Counted from the first letter of the stretch, positions 23,684 to 32,529 are shown. The stretch: 33,017 nucleotides of DNA from an uncultured Gammaproteobacteria bacterium (GCA_902826485.1 CADEEZ010000023.1:1-33017); one strand, 5' to 3'. Program-made: numbers and translations. Notes: generated from the sequence alone by a model not told the origin.

Positions 23684-25921
23684 TTATTTCTTTCTGTGAA
23701 CGAGAAAATTTTCATGCATGTTCACTTCTATATTTTCAACTTTGATTTCCTGAACGACATCTTGTAAAGAAAGCGCAGAAAATTGATGCGTTATATTTTT
23801 TACCGGTTCTGTCAAATCAGGTTGGTTTATTTTTACTGTATTAGGTGCTTTGCCTAAAAAAGGCTTAATTTCAGGTAAAGCATATTTATATTTTTTTTGT
23901 GGGTCGAGCATTTTTCGGATAATTATATTTTGTTCATTTTCTAGATAATAATAAAATTTAACCGGGTTGTCTTGTTTTTCAATCCAATCAATTAGTTTTC
24001 GTTGATATTTTAAAAAATCACCCATTCTAAATGCATTGATGGCATCAATATGATTATTGATAACCAAATGAACAAGGTAGGGTTTAAATATTTTATAGGC
24101 GGATCTGAGTTTAAGCTCTTTATCTAATAATTTTAAAATAAAGCTATGGCTACCTGCTTTCCAAGCATGGATTAAATAATATTTATTTTGAGAAAAAGTA
24201 TATACCCCATTATCGAGCATATAATTAATAAGTCTAATATTTCCATACTCTAATCCGACCTCAAAAGGAGTTAATCCCGCTTTATTTTTTAGATGCATAT
24301 TTTCTTGAAGTAAAAGAGGGAGCATTTTCCAATTAACTTGCATCATGGCTATGTGAAGCAATGAGTTGCCTTCTCTGTCTAGATAGGGCTTAGATTGCGC
24401 AGTCATACCTTGATCAAATAAATATTTTAGCATATGGCTGTTTGCAGATTTAATGGCAAAATCGAGTAATGTTAGATCATTTTGATAGTATTTAAACTCA
24501 ATGATTTTTTTATTGATCAAATATTTTGCTAATATGACATTGCCTGCTGCAACAGCTGCTTGAAAATGATCTCGTCCAAAGAAATCTATTTTCGTTGCCA
24601 AGTTAGGGTAGTTTTCGAATAAAAAATTTAAAAAAATAGGATCGGTTGTGTGGGCAACAAAATGCACTATATTTCTCTCAAGAGTAACATATTTGCCATT
24701 TGTCCAATCTATCGATTCACTTTGAAAAAATTTGGCAAGGGCTTTAACACCGCCTAATTTATTCGCAATAATATTGAATATTTCATAGCCTGCGTTGTAT
24801 TCTAAACACCATCGAAGATAATTTAATAAAATGTCATTCTTTTCTGGATTTAATTCTTGTTGAAGTAAAACAACATGTTGATTTTTAATCAACATTTTAA
24901 TAAAACAAGATTTTTGGTGCGGTGAAAAAGAAAACCCTAACGTTTTTGCGTAATGATATAAATCTAAATTTTTAGGTTTTGAAAAAAGATTTATCAAATT
25001 AATATCATTAATCAAATTAGGGTTTTTAATATGTGAAGTAAAAATTATTTTAAATAAATCATGATCGTTTAAAGCTGTTTGATCTAAAATTGAGACATTT
25101 CTTTTAGTGTTAAATATATTATGGTAAATCGAGAGATTAAGCAGTTCGACTTTTGGCGGATAATTAAATTTATTTATATTATTTCTCTTATCAATGATAG
25201 CAATCTCAAAAGCAATGTACGGTTCATCATAATCTTCATTTAATCCTTTTAAAATTTGAAATTCAATATTTTCTAATCGTTTTGCAGATAGGCTGCCTAT
25301 TTCAGAATTGGGATCAAAAAAATGATATCTCTCTCCATCATAATAAATAGATATAGCATGTCTGGGTTCACCCAGGCTGATGATTTTATGTGGAGGAATT
25401 AAGGTATATAATAAATTAATAACATGGCTTTTACTTACAACAAAGGGCATGTAAAATTCTTCTATGAAAGCGTCAGGCGCGTTTTCATCAATATTTTCTG
25501 CTAGGTTTATTATTTTGGCATAGTCTTTTTGTGTTGCATTTTCAATCAAGGCATAAGCTTTTTGCCCAAACATAATATTATTATAATACTTCATTATTTT
25601 TAAATATTTTTCGTGATCTTTTTTTATCTCTTCTGTTTTTTCAGGTGTGTCATGAAAATTATTTTTATGATATTTATTTATATAAATTAAATGATTCGTT
25701 TCGAGTTTTTTCAGGTTTAAATGAGGGGAAACTACTAAATCATTCAACGCTTTATAATTTTGCTCTTTCCCATCATACATATAAAGTGACCACATGAGTG
25801 AATCACCATTACAAAAGCCTCCGGGCGAAATTTCACGGCGCCAATTTCGTCTATTTAATAGATTGATGACTTCTTGGCGGTTGCTTTGAGAAAGATCATT
25901 TGATTGAAAATCCAATAGCAC
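23684..25921 (-). CDS. YopT/C58-like cysteine-protease-domain protein with short ankyrin region (745 aa)
   Basis: Paralogue of the 1230-residue protein in tandem with it. The N-terminal domain keeps the full triad: SPGGFCNGDSLMWSL (Cys37), EPRHAISIYYDG (His188) and YHFFDPNSEIG (Asp203). It lacks a ~65-70-residue segment between Cys and His that the larger copy has. Ankyrin-like repeats follow (LERNIVHFVAHTTDP, GNSLLHIAMMQVNW, GLTPFEVGLEYGN) up to about residue 630. The basic tail ends HRKK and is alignable with the larger copy's tail. The start is uncertain: GTG at 25921 is too close to AAAGGTAGG, whereas TTG at 25915 is well spaced and still upstream of where the paralogue begins. There is no signal peptide. 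Likely a host-directed cysteine-protease-fold effector. Confidence 0.83.
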   Translation of the reverse strand: MLLDFQSNDLSQSNRQEVINLLNRRNWRREISPGGFCNGDSLMWSLYMYDGKEQNYKALNDLVVSPHLNLKKLETNHLIYINKYHKNNFHDTPEKTEEIKKDHEKYLKIMKYYNNIMFGQKAYALIENATQKDYAKIINLAENIDENAPDAFIEEFYMPFVVSKSHVINLLYTLIPPHKIISLGEPRHAISIYYDGERYHFFDPNSEIGSLSAKRLENIEFQILKGLNEDYDEPYIAFEIAIIDKRNNINKFNYPPKVELLNLSIYHNIFNTKRNVSILDQTALNDHDLFKIIFTSHIKNPNLINDINLINLFSKPKNLDLYHYAKTLGFSFSPHQKSCFIKMLIKNQHVVLLQQELNPEKNDILLNYLRWCLEYNAGYEIFNIIANKLGGVKALAKFFQSESIDWTNGKYVTLERNIVHFVAHTTDPIFLNFLFENYPNLATKIDFFGRDHFQAAVAAGNVILAKYLINKKIIEFKYYQNDLTLLDFAIKSANSHMLKYLFDQGMTAQSKPYLDREGNSLLHIAMMQVNWKMLPLLLQENMHLKNKAGLTPFEVGLEYGNIRLINYMLDNGVYTFSQNKYYLIHAWKAGSHSFILKLLDKELKLRSAYKIFKPYLVHLVINNHIDAINAFRMGDFLKYQRKLIDWIEKQDNPVKFYYYLENEQNIIIRKMLDPQKKYKYALPEIKPFLGKAPNTVKINQPDLTEPVKNITHQFSALSLQDVVQEIKVENIEVNMHENFLVHRKK

Positions 25922-25980
25922 CTACCTTTGGTATGCAAACGAAGAAGGTTAGGGAAAGCATCCTTGCTTATCAATCCGTT

Positions 25981-26895
25981 TTAATTCATTCTTGTAAAGC
26001 CTGAATTATTTCGAGTTTTCAACACATCAAATAAAATGTCATAGTTGTTATGGGGATTCCATGCAAACCAACCGTCCATTTTTGTGTCTTCAATGGCCCT
26101 TAATTGTGCATCGATATAACTTTTCTTTTGGTTGTAGCTCATTGGATAGCGGTAGTTGTACAACTCAAAATAAGGATATACTTTGAAAGAGGGATCATTA
26201 TTTTTAAATTGCTCTTTTAATTTACTTAAAGAATAATGAACGATTTTGTAGGGTTGCGTCGCATATTTTTTGAAGGGCTCATAATGAGAGGGATAGGTCA
26301 TAGGGCATATGGCATCTACTTCTGGGCCAATCATTTTTATATTTTGACCAATATTCACTGACTCTTTGTAGCTGGTTTCACCAAACACATCTACTTGCAT
26401 AGGCACATTGTGCTTAGCAACCTGTTGTTTAAACCACTTAATCACAGCAGTCACATCTTTTGAGTTTTGTTTATTCGCCGGCATTTTAGAACTATAACGA
26501 ATATAATCTAATTGAATTTCATCAGCACCATAATTAATTGCGGTGGCGACGAGTTGATACCGTTTTTGCCAGTAGGCAAGCGATTTTACTTGATTAGGAT
26601 AACCACCGTCTGGAAAAATGACGACACGTGCAACATATCGTATGCCTGAGTTTTTAATTTTTTGAATATTATTGGCTAATGCTTTACTGGGCGTACTCAT
26701 GTCTATCACAAAAGTATTAATGCCAACCGCTTTGGCATTTTTTATTAAGTAATCCACATTTTTGGAACTCGAAGCAGTACTTTGCGTTAAATATATCCCT
26801 TTTTTAGATACCCCTGTACTTGCTAAGGCAATGCAAGGGAGAAAAATTAACAATAAACTCAGTGCATAAAAATGTTTTAAGTAGCGATACAACAT
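25981..26895 (-). CDS. Exported putative glycoside hydrolase (DUF4015/PF13200-type)
   Basis: A 304-residue protein from the start chosen here. It has a signal peptide (MLYRYLKHFYALSLLLIFLPCIALAS) and a TIM-barrel-like domain resembling the putative glycosyl hydrolases of PF13200. Recognisable pieces are GIYLTQSTASSSKNVDYL near the N-terminus, DEIQLDYIRYSS, VDVFGETSY, AICPMTYPSHY and GWFAWNPHNNYD. Family members are presumed to cleave polysaccharides, with carboxylates at the strand ends; the substrate is unknown. The ATG at 26895 is preferred over the one at 26910 because AAGGAAG lies just before it and the result is a clean signal peptide. The gene follows the 26912-27520 gene with almost no gap, so they probably form an operon. 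Confidence 0.8.
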   Translation of the reverse strand: MLYRYLKHFYALSLLLIFLPCIALASTGVSKKGIYLTQSTASSSKNVDYLIKNAKAVGINTFVIDMSTPSKALANNIQKIKNSGIRYVARVVIFPDGGYPNQVKSLAYWQKRYQLVATAINYGADEIQLDYIRYSSKMPANKQNSKDVTAVIKWFKQQVAKHNVPMQVDVFGETSYKESVNIGQNIKMIGPEVDAICPMTYPSHYEPFKKYATQPYKIVHYSLSKLKEQFKNNDPSFKVYPYFELYNYRYPMSYNQKKSYIDAQLRAIEDTKMDGWFAWNPHNNYDILFDVLKTRNNSGFTRMN

Positions 26896-26911
26896 AACTT
26901 CTTCCTTCATT

Positions 26912-27520
26912 TTATTTCATTAAGGGGCAAGCTCTATCTTTAGAGTCGTTATCACACAATTGAACGAGTTGCATGAATTGGACCACATCCTGCCAGAGAT
27001 AATCTTTAAGTGTTTTTCCGCTATACATGCCTTTAGCATCTGTTATAAATGAATAGCGCACTTCGTATAATCCAGAAGGACTTTCCATGGTTTTAGACAT
27101 GAAAATTTTAGAGCTGCCATCTTTTTGAAGGCATTGGAAGGTGATCACCGATTCTTCAAATCCTTTATCAGGACGCTCAACAGGCTCTGCCGTTGCAGAT
27201 TTAGTGCATTGGCCTGATTTTTCAATTTCGGTTTGAATGTCGTCAGCATAAGTATCTGAGGAGGTTTTTTTACCAGGCATCTCTTTTATGGTGATTCTCT
27301 TGGTCCAACCATCATCTGCTTCGCTAGCAGGAATAAATTCGGTGACATTTTTGTCCGTACTGCCAAAAAATTTCTTATCTGGTTGCACAGATTTCCAGCC
27401 ATCGTTAATAGGCACAAATAATTGCTCTTTGGCCTGGGCTATCTGTAGCGGTAATGCTGTCAAAGCCACTAAACTAATATAAAGTGGTAGGTGAGATGGT
27501 TTATGGTTACTAGCTTTCAT
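26912..27520 (-). CDS. Exported protein with two cysteine pairs, unknown function
   Basis: Unrecognised 202-residue protein from ATG 27520, which is preceded by GGGAG at good spacing; a frame extension to 27559 would add 13 residues without a ribosome site. The signal peptide is residues 1-30 (LYISLVALTALPLQIAQA, cleavage near QAKEQ). The mature domain is beta-rich and polar (TEFIPASEADDGWTKRI, YEVRYSFITDAKG). It has four cysteines: one each in GQCTKS and FQCLQKD, and two in the tail LCDNDSKDRACPLMK. This suggests two disulfides in the periplasm or outside the cell. Operon partner of the glycosidase-like gene. Divergent from the MscS channel gene. Confidence 0.72.
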   Translation of the reverse strand: MKASNHKPSHLPLYISLVALTALPLQIAQAKEQLFVPINDGWKSVQPDKKFFGSTDKNVTEFIPASEADDGWTKRITIKEMPGKKTSSDTYADDIQTEIEKSGQCTKSATAEPVERPDKGFEESVITFQCLQKDGSSKIFMSKTMESPSGLYEVRYSFITDAKGMYSGKTLKDYLWQDVVQFMQLVQLCDNDSKDRACPLMK

Positions 27521-27655
27521 ATAATCTAACTCCCGGATATATATACAGTATAAATACACTAGCTAACTAAGTGTTTCGCTGTTAAGACAAAGGGGATTAT
27601 TTAAAGTTCACTATTTTTGACAAAGTTTTAAAATAAATTTGATGAGTTGATAAAC

Positions 27656-28483
27656 ATGAATGGGTTGTTTGATGGATTCGCAATTAATTTTGCTAAAACA
27701 CTGATTGCATTAGCAGTAATGGTTTCTATTTGGTTTGTGATTGACAGGATATTAAAGCATCGAGTAAAACAAAATCGTTTGTATTTAAAATATCGCGTTC
27801 GTAGTCGATCTATTCTTATTTTTATTTTTATTTTAATTACCGCAAAAGTTTGGGATTACGATTTTAGTTATTTAGTGGCTGTTTTAGGTATTATTTCAGC
27901 TGCCTTGACGATTACTCAAAAAGAAAACCTAATGAACATTATTGGTTTTTTTATTATTCAATGGCGTGATTTATTTAGCGAAGAAGATTACATTGAAATT
28001 GGCCAGTATAGTGGTTATGTGAATCATATTGGTTTGCTTTATTTTACGCTTGATGAGGCATCTAGAGCCGTGAAACATGAGCGGACAGGGCGTAAAATTA
28101 AAGTACCTAATATGATGGTCTCAATTCATCCTATTATTAATTTTTCGACTGATTTGGCTTTATTAGAAATCAATCAAAGTTTTATATTTACGTTTCATTC
28201 TCCTTATGAAGAAATTAAACCTATTTTTGATGAAATATATCTACAGTTGATTGACTTTTATCGAAAAACCTATGGATACTGGTCTTTAGGACAACGCGAC
28301 AAATATTATCAAAAAACCAATGTTTTATACAGAGTTAAACAACATAAACCAGCAGGTATTGAAGCATTGGTTCGTTTTTATTGTTTAAAAGCGAATCAAA
28401 CCGAAATTGAAATGAAGTTAAATGAAATTGTGATTGAGGCTTGTAACCAAAATCGAAATATTACCCTGAGTGAAGAAAGATAA
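27656..28483 (+). CDS. MscS-family mechanosensitive channel protein
   Basis: A 275-residue small MscS-type channel. Three hydrophobic helices lie at about residues 10-31, 51-65 and 68-90; the last is the pore-lining TM3 equivalent (VAVLGIISAALTITQKENLMNIIG). It is followed by the beta domain (FSEEDYIEIGQYSGYVNHIGLLYFTL, split here by role rather than fold; GRKIKVPNMMV) and a cytoplasmic alpha-beta domain. MscS channels release solutes on hypo-osmotic shock. The ATG at 27656 is chosen over a TTG at 27647 that would leave no room for a ribosome site. The DksA/TraR-type gene begins one base after its stop, so the two are translationally linked. Confidence 0.87.
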   Translation: MNGLFDGFAINFAKTLIALAVMVSIWFVIDRILKHRVKQNRLYLKYRVRSRSILIFIFILITAKVWDYDFSYLVAVLGIISAALTITQKENLMNIIGFFIIQWRDLFSEEDYIEIGQYSGYVNHIGLLYFTLDEASRAVKHERTGRKIKVPNMMVSIHPIINFSTDLALLEINQSFIFTFHSPYEEIKPIFDEIYLQLIDFYRKTYGYWSLGQRDKYYQKTNVLYRVKQHKPAGIEALVRFYCLKANQTEIEMKLNEIVIEACNQNRNITLSEER

Positions 28484-28484
28484 A

Positions 28485-28817
28485 ATGAATAACGAAGAAA
28501 TTTTAGTCCTCTCTCAAGAGCTGAATAACAGAAAAACAGAGTTAATGTTAGAATTAAAAAATCTAAACAGTGACAGGCATCGTGAAAACAAACCACTCGA
28601 TAAAGATTTTTCTGAGCAGGCAGTGGAAAGAGAAAACGATGAGGTGGTAGACAGGTTGCATGAAAAAGTGAGCCAACAAATACAACAAATCAATGAAGCT
28701 CTAGAAAGAATTAAACAAAATCAATTTGGATTTTGCTCAATCTGTAATGAACCCATCCCGGATAAACGGCTTCAAATCGTGCCCTTTGCAAAAACATGTG
28801 TTAAATGCGCTGATTAG
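28485..28817 (+). CDS. DksA/TraR-family C4 zinc-finger protein
   Basis: A 110-residue protein with an N-terminal helical hairpin (coiled coil, about residues 1-78) and a C-terminal four-cysteine zinc finger (Cys84, 87, 105 and 108 in FCSICNEP and TCVKCAD). Members bind in the RNA polymerase secondary channel and adjust transcription, often with ppGpp. This one is shorter than DksA (151 aa) and has VERENDEVVDRL in place of the usual DxxDxA tip, so it belongs with the small TraR/YbiI-like group. The GTG at 28470 in frame would overlap the MscS gene; ATG 28485 with AAGAAAGA upstream is the better start. Linkage to the MscS gene hints at a stress-response unit. Confidence 0.85.
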   Translation: MNNEEILVLSQELNNRKTELMLELKNLNSDRHRENKPLDKDFSEQAVERENDEVVDRLHEKVSQQIQQINEALERIKQNQFGFCSICNEPIPDKRLQIVPFAKTCVKCAD

Positions 28818-28818
28818 G

Positions 28819-28847
28819 TTAGACATAGAACATAAAATATATATAAA
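28819..28847 (+). promoter_or_regulatory. Possible promoter of the 607-aa ankyrin gene
   Basis: TTAGAC (28819-28824) and TATAAA (28842-28847) are separated by 17 bases, starting just after the DksA/TraR-type stop codon and about 36 bases before the ATG. The region is very AT-rich, which raises the chance of a random match. Confidence 0.35.
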
Positions 28848-28882
28848 TAGTAAACTAACTTATTTTTGACTGGGTATTACTT

Positions 28883-30706
28883 ATGACAGCGCATCAAAAA
28901 ACAACGGAATTTCTACTGGCAGCCAGATATGGTCAATATGATCTTCTGCAAAATCTACTTAATACAAATGATAATTGTCTAATAAATAGCCAAGATAAGT
29001 TTGGCACCTCCGCTTTACATCTTGCTGTGATGTATGGTCATCAAGACGTCATCAAGATATTGCTTGCGCATCCTAAAATTAATACCAATTTACAAGCTTA
29101 TTTGAATAATGAATTTAGTAGTAAGTATTCACCTTTAGATATGGCTATTAAATACAAGCTGCCTATAGAAAGCATTAAAATGCTAGTGGAAGCTGGCGCA
29201 TCAACCAATCACCCTGAAGTACTACTAGAAATGTTATTTGATGATCGATGTGGTGTGGTTGAAAATGAGAACAATGCCGTACTTACGGTTAAAGATTATG
29301 CACCCTTTGAAGCAGCGCTTGAAATTCTAGATGTTTTGATCAAAGAAGTACCGAGTATGTCATCTGCAGCGGGTATACCTGTTTCTATTTTTCTTCAGGC
29401 CATTGATGCTGCTCTTGCGGATCCTCAGGCAAAAATGCTTGTGCAAAAAATAATGGCAAATGCCTCAGAATATCATTTAGATCGCTATGATCATGCTTTT
29501 CTGATAGCGAAAGATTTGACCCATGTTTTCCCTTCTAGTAACAATTATCTTGTTAAAAATGACTTTTTTGTGGGGGAGATGGAAGCAGAAGGGCACTTAA
29601 GGCCTTTTGTGGCCAATTCTTTTTATGAATCAGTGGTTGAGTATCAAAACATATTAAAAAATAGCTTTACCTGGACTGATTATGCTTTTGAAATAAGTGG
29701 CATGCCCTTAGCCAATTACCTGGCCTTAAAGCTGCATGTATTTTCTGAATTAAATTCTACTTATTATCTCGCCGATCTTTCTTTAAAACATTCTGCTTTA
29801 TATGATACAAGCAAAATTCTCTATCAGTTTTATTCTGAAGGAAATACGATATTGCTCCCAACAGGTTGGGAAGGTCACGGAATTGATATTATCTTAGATA
29901 AAAACTTAGGACTCTATGCCGTCGCAAATACGGGCGATCGTTATACGGCAGATTTGCCAGGTGGCGTTCATGCTTATCAAAATACTTCTCCGATTTCGGA
30001 TGAAGATATTTATGCTATTTTAAATAATAGCATGCAACATAATTTAGAATATGAACATTATTATAAATTAGGCCTAGTAGAAAATCTGGCATTTTCACGT
30101 GAATTTCCTGATCAGGTTTACGGAAATTGTGGCATAAACAGTTTATTAGTAGCCAACTGGGAATTAACTTACATTAGTCTATTCAAACAGACTAATGATC
30201 CAATTTTATCAAAACAATTAGCCGAATTATGGCATCAAGATCTCGTGGAACACCATAAAACCTATGTTTTAAAAGAATATCTATCTGAACCTTATTTTGC
30301 CGATGATCAACCTTTATATAATGCCTTAATTAACTATGAAGACAAATTAGATCACAAAGAAAAAATTGAACAAACTAAACTTATTCTCGATTATTTAAGC
30401 TCACCTGAACACGTGATTGATTTTAGAAATTTTTATGATACAAATCAGCAAGAATTTTCCGTAGAACTTTCAGACTTTATTCATAAAAACGGATATGATT
30501 CTGTGATACATCCAAGTGATGTTTTGTTTACCCAAGACTTGTTGAATGGTACTGAGTTAGTGCTACAATTTCAAAATACATCTATATCTGAAAACAGGGA
30601 TAATACAACCGAAATATATTCAGCAGAGCATTTGGTCACTGTTCTCCCTATCCATCAAAATATTTCTTTGCCTTTTTCTGAGCCCTGTGAAGGGTTATTT
30701 GCTTAA
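28883..30706 (+). CDS. AnkH-like protein: N-terminal ankyrins plus His...Cys protease-fold domain (607 aa)
   Basis: Residues about 6-155 hold four ankyrin units (TTEFLLAARYGQYDLL; GTSALHLAVMYGHQDVIKIL; YSPLDMAIKYKLPIESIKML; a degenerate fourth near 111-157), with insertions between repeats 2-3 and 3-4. A long helical middle leads to a conserved C-terminal domain with LLPTGWEGHGIDIILDK (His332), YAVANTGDRY (Asn349), QVYGNCGINSLLVANW (Cys416) and LWHQDLVEHHKT. The His-before-Cys order is that of permuted papain folds. The layout recalls Legionella AnkH (LegA3), a Dot/Icm effector described as ankyrin repeats plus a cysteine-protease-like domain. There is no signal peptide. A tandem paralogue follows at 30803. 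The assignment is by architecture and motifs only. Confidence 0.82.
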   Translation: MTAHQKTTEFLLAARYGQYDLLQNLLNTNDNCLINSQDKFGTSALHLAVMYGHQDVIKILLAHPKINTNLQAYLNNEFSSKYSPLDMAIKYKLPIESIKMLVEAGASTNHPEVLLEMLFDDRCGVVENENNAVLTVKDYAPFEAALEILDVLIKEVPSMSSAAGIPVSIFLQAIDAALADPQAKMLVQKIMANASEYHLDRYDHAFLIAKDLTHVFPSSNNYLVKNDFFVGEMEAEGHLRPFVANSFYESVVEYQNILKNSFTWTDYAFEISGMPLANYLALKLHVFSELNSTYYLADLSLKHSALYDTSKILYQFYSEGNTILLPTGWEGHGIDIILDKNLGLYAVANTGDRYTADLPGGVHAYQNTSPISDEDIYAILNNSMQHNLEYEHYYKLGLVENLAFSREFPDQVYGNCGINSLLVANWELTYISLFKQTNDPILSKQLAELWHQDLVEHHKTYVLKEYLSEPYFADDQPLYNALINYEDKLDHKEKIEQTKLILDYLSSPEHVIDFRNFYDTNQQEFSVELSDFIHKNGYDSVIHPSDVLFTQDLLNGTELVLQFQNTSISENRDNTTEIYSAEHLVTVLPIHQNISLPFSEPCEGLFA

Positions 30707-30747
30707 AACTTCAGATGACACGATGACATCATTCTAGGTAAAATACT

Positions 30748-30776
30748 TAAGCGTTATAACAAGGTTATAGCGCTTA
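30748..30776. other. 13-bp inverted repeat before the 569-aa ankyrin gene
   Basis: Arms 30748-30760 and 30764-30776 are complementary except for one position that would be a G-U pair in RNA, with a three-base AAG loop. It ends 26 bases before the ATG at 30803. There is no T-run after it, so an operator or leader hairpin is more likely than a terminator. Confidence 0.5.
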
Positions 30777-30802
30777 GCTTAATTTCTAACTAGAGTGAGA
30801 TT

Positions 30803-32512
30803 ATGTCTACGCATAAAAAAACAAATGAATTATTATTAGCTGCTAGGCAGGGTGACTATAACCTGGTTAGCAATCTGATTGCGCTTTATGGCAAAAATAT
30901 CGTAAATAGCCAAGATCATTTGGGTACCTCCGCTTTACATCTGGCGGTGATTCATGGTCATCAAGATATTGTCAAACTCTTAACTTCCCAGCTCGGTGTG
31001 AATACCAATCTACAAGCTTATAAAGATATTGATTTAGGTATTACTTATTCGCCTTTAGACATGGCTATAAAATACCGTCAGCCCATTGAAATGGTTCAAG
31101 TACTTCTAGACTCTGGTGGGAGCACTAAATACCCTACTAATTTACTTTTTATGTTATTTGAAAATAGCATAGACTCTGAAATTGTCAATTGTGAAGAAAA
31201 ACCCAATTATACTTCTTTTGAAAAAGTAATTACCCAATTAGATATATTGGTAAAAAAAATTCCTTCGATGATTTACGTAAAAGGCACGCCTCTTGCGACT
31301 ATTTTGCATCAAATGAATTGTTATATTGGCGATCCAGAAGAAAAAATGTTGATGCAAGAAACCATTGAAGTCTTATTAGAAAATGACCCGCAACACTATA
31401 CACAGGCCTTTCTTTTAGCTAAAAATTTCACTCATGCGTTTCCTTCAGGTAATAAATATCCGACAATCAATATCTATTCTAATGATTTAATTTCAGCGGA
31501 AGGTCATTTTACGTCTTCTGCGGTAAAATCATTTCATGATTCGCTATCTGATTATCAACTTGGTTTACCTCAGTCAGAATCTGCATTAAAGAAAAATATT
31601 TTTTCAGAAGTCAACGCCTCATTTTATATTGCAGAAAGAGCCATTTTAAATGCAGGATCCTATGACGTAAGCAAAATGTTATTTACCCTATATGAAGAAG
31701 GTAGAACTTTATTACTGCCAACTGGGTGGCAAGGGCACGCAGTGGATATTATTTTAGATAAGTCTTTAGGTTTATATGTGGTTGCAAATGCAGGAGAAAG
31801 ATATCTCACCTTGCCTCCCGGAGTGAAGGCCTATAATAATTTATTGCCAATCAGTGCAGATGATATTTATAAAATTTTAAATAATCAAGACGAATTTAAT
31901 TTAGAATACGATCATTATTATAAGTTATCTCTTGTTAATAATAATGATTTTTCACAAAACTTTGCTGAGCAGCTTTATGGAAATTGCGCTCTTAATAGTT
32001 TGTTATTAGCGAATTGGTCTCTACAGTATATTTATTTGTATAAAGCGGTAAATGATCCCAAATTGGCAAAACAAATCGCCGATAGCTGGCACCAAGATAT
32101 GGTAGAACATCATAAAACCGTGTCATTAAAAAATTACCTCTCCCATCCCTATCTAAAAGATGATAAACCCTTATACGATGCTTTAACTAAATACGAAGCT
32201 AAATTAGATCATCCTGAAAAAATAGAACAGACACATCTCTTCTTAGATTATTTAACCTCACCAGATCATTTGCCAGGGTTTAAACATTTTTACAAAAAAC
32301 ATCCATCAGATTTTACGCCTGAATTAAAACAATTTATTCAAAAAAATGGATATGGGGAAACAATACAAATAGGAGATGTGTTCAGTAATATGTCATTGAA
32401 AACAGCTTTAGAAACCAAAGGGGATAATCTATTTTTCCAAGAAAAAATTCAGTCATATAACATGGACGTTTTTTTAAATCATACAAGCACCTACACAGAT
32501 ATCTATATTTAA
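30803..32512 (+). CDS. AnkH-like protein: N-terminal ankyrins plus His...Cys protease-fold domain (569 aa)
   Basis: Tandem paralogue of the 607-residue protein. Ankyrin units (TNELLLAARQGDYNLV; GTSALHLAVIHGHQDIVKLL; YSPLDMAIKYRQPIEMVQVL) are close to the first copy even at the DNA level. The C-terminal domain keeps LLPTGWQGHAVDIILDK (His312), YVVANAGERY (Asn329), QLYGNCALNSLLLANW (Cys395) and SWHQDMVEHHKT. It lacks a ~13-residue insert (around TWTDYAFEISGM) and the longer C-terminal tail of its neighbour. A GAGTGAGA site precedes ATG 30803, and an inverted repeat lies upstream. Retention of all putative active-site residues in both copies argues for function. Probably a secreted effector; the substrate is unknown. 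Confidence 0.82.
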   Translation: MSTHKKTNELLLAARQGDYNLVSNLIALYGKNIVNSQDHLGTSALHLAVIHGHQDIVKLLTSQLGVNTNLQAYKDIDLGITYSPLDMAIKYRQPIEMVQVLLDSGGSTKYPTNLLFMLFENSIDSEIVNCEEKPNYTSFEKVITQLDILVKKIPSMIYVKGTPLATILHQMNCYIGDPEEKMLMQETIEVLLENDPQHYTQAFLLAKNFTHAFPSGNKYPTINIYSNDLISAEGHFTSSAVKSFHDSLSDYQLGLPQSESALKKNIFSEVNASFYIAERAILNAGSYDVSKMLFTLYEEGRTLLLPTGWQGHAVDIILDKSLGLYVVANAGERYLTLPPGVKAYNNLLPISADDIYKILNNQDEFNLEYDHYYKLSLVNNNDFSQNFAEQLYGNCALNSLLLANWSLQYIYLYKAVNDPKLAKQIADSWHQDMVEHHKTVSLKNYLSHPYLKDDKPLYDALTKYEAKLDHPEKIEQTHLFLDYLTSPDHLPGFKHFYKKHPSDFTPELKQFIQKNGYGETIQIGDVFSNMSLKTALETKGDNLFFQEKIQSYNMDVFLNHTSTYTDIYI

Positions 32513-32529
32513 ATCTAGCTGCATAACCC

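Noticed and set aside
30746..30790. CTTAA motifs before the 569-aa gene as a PmrA-type box
   Set aside because: The spacing and flanking bases do not match the tandem 11-base PmrA arrangement; an AT-rich chance match is likelier.
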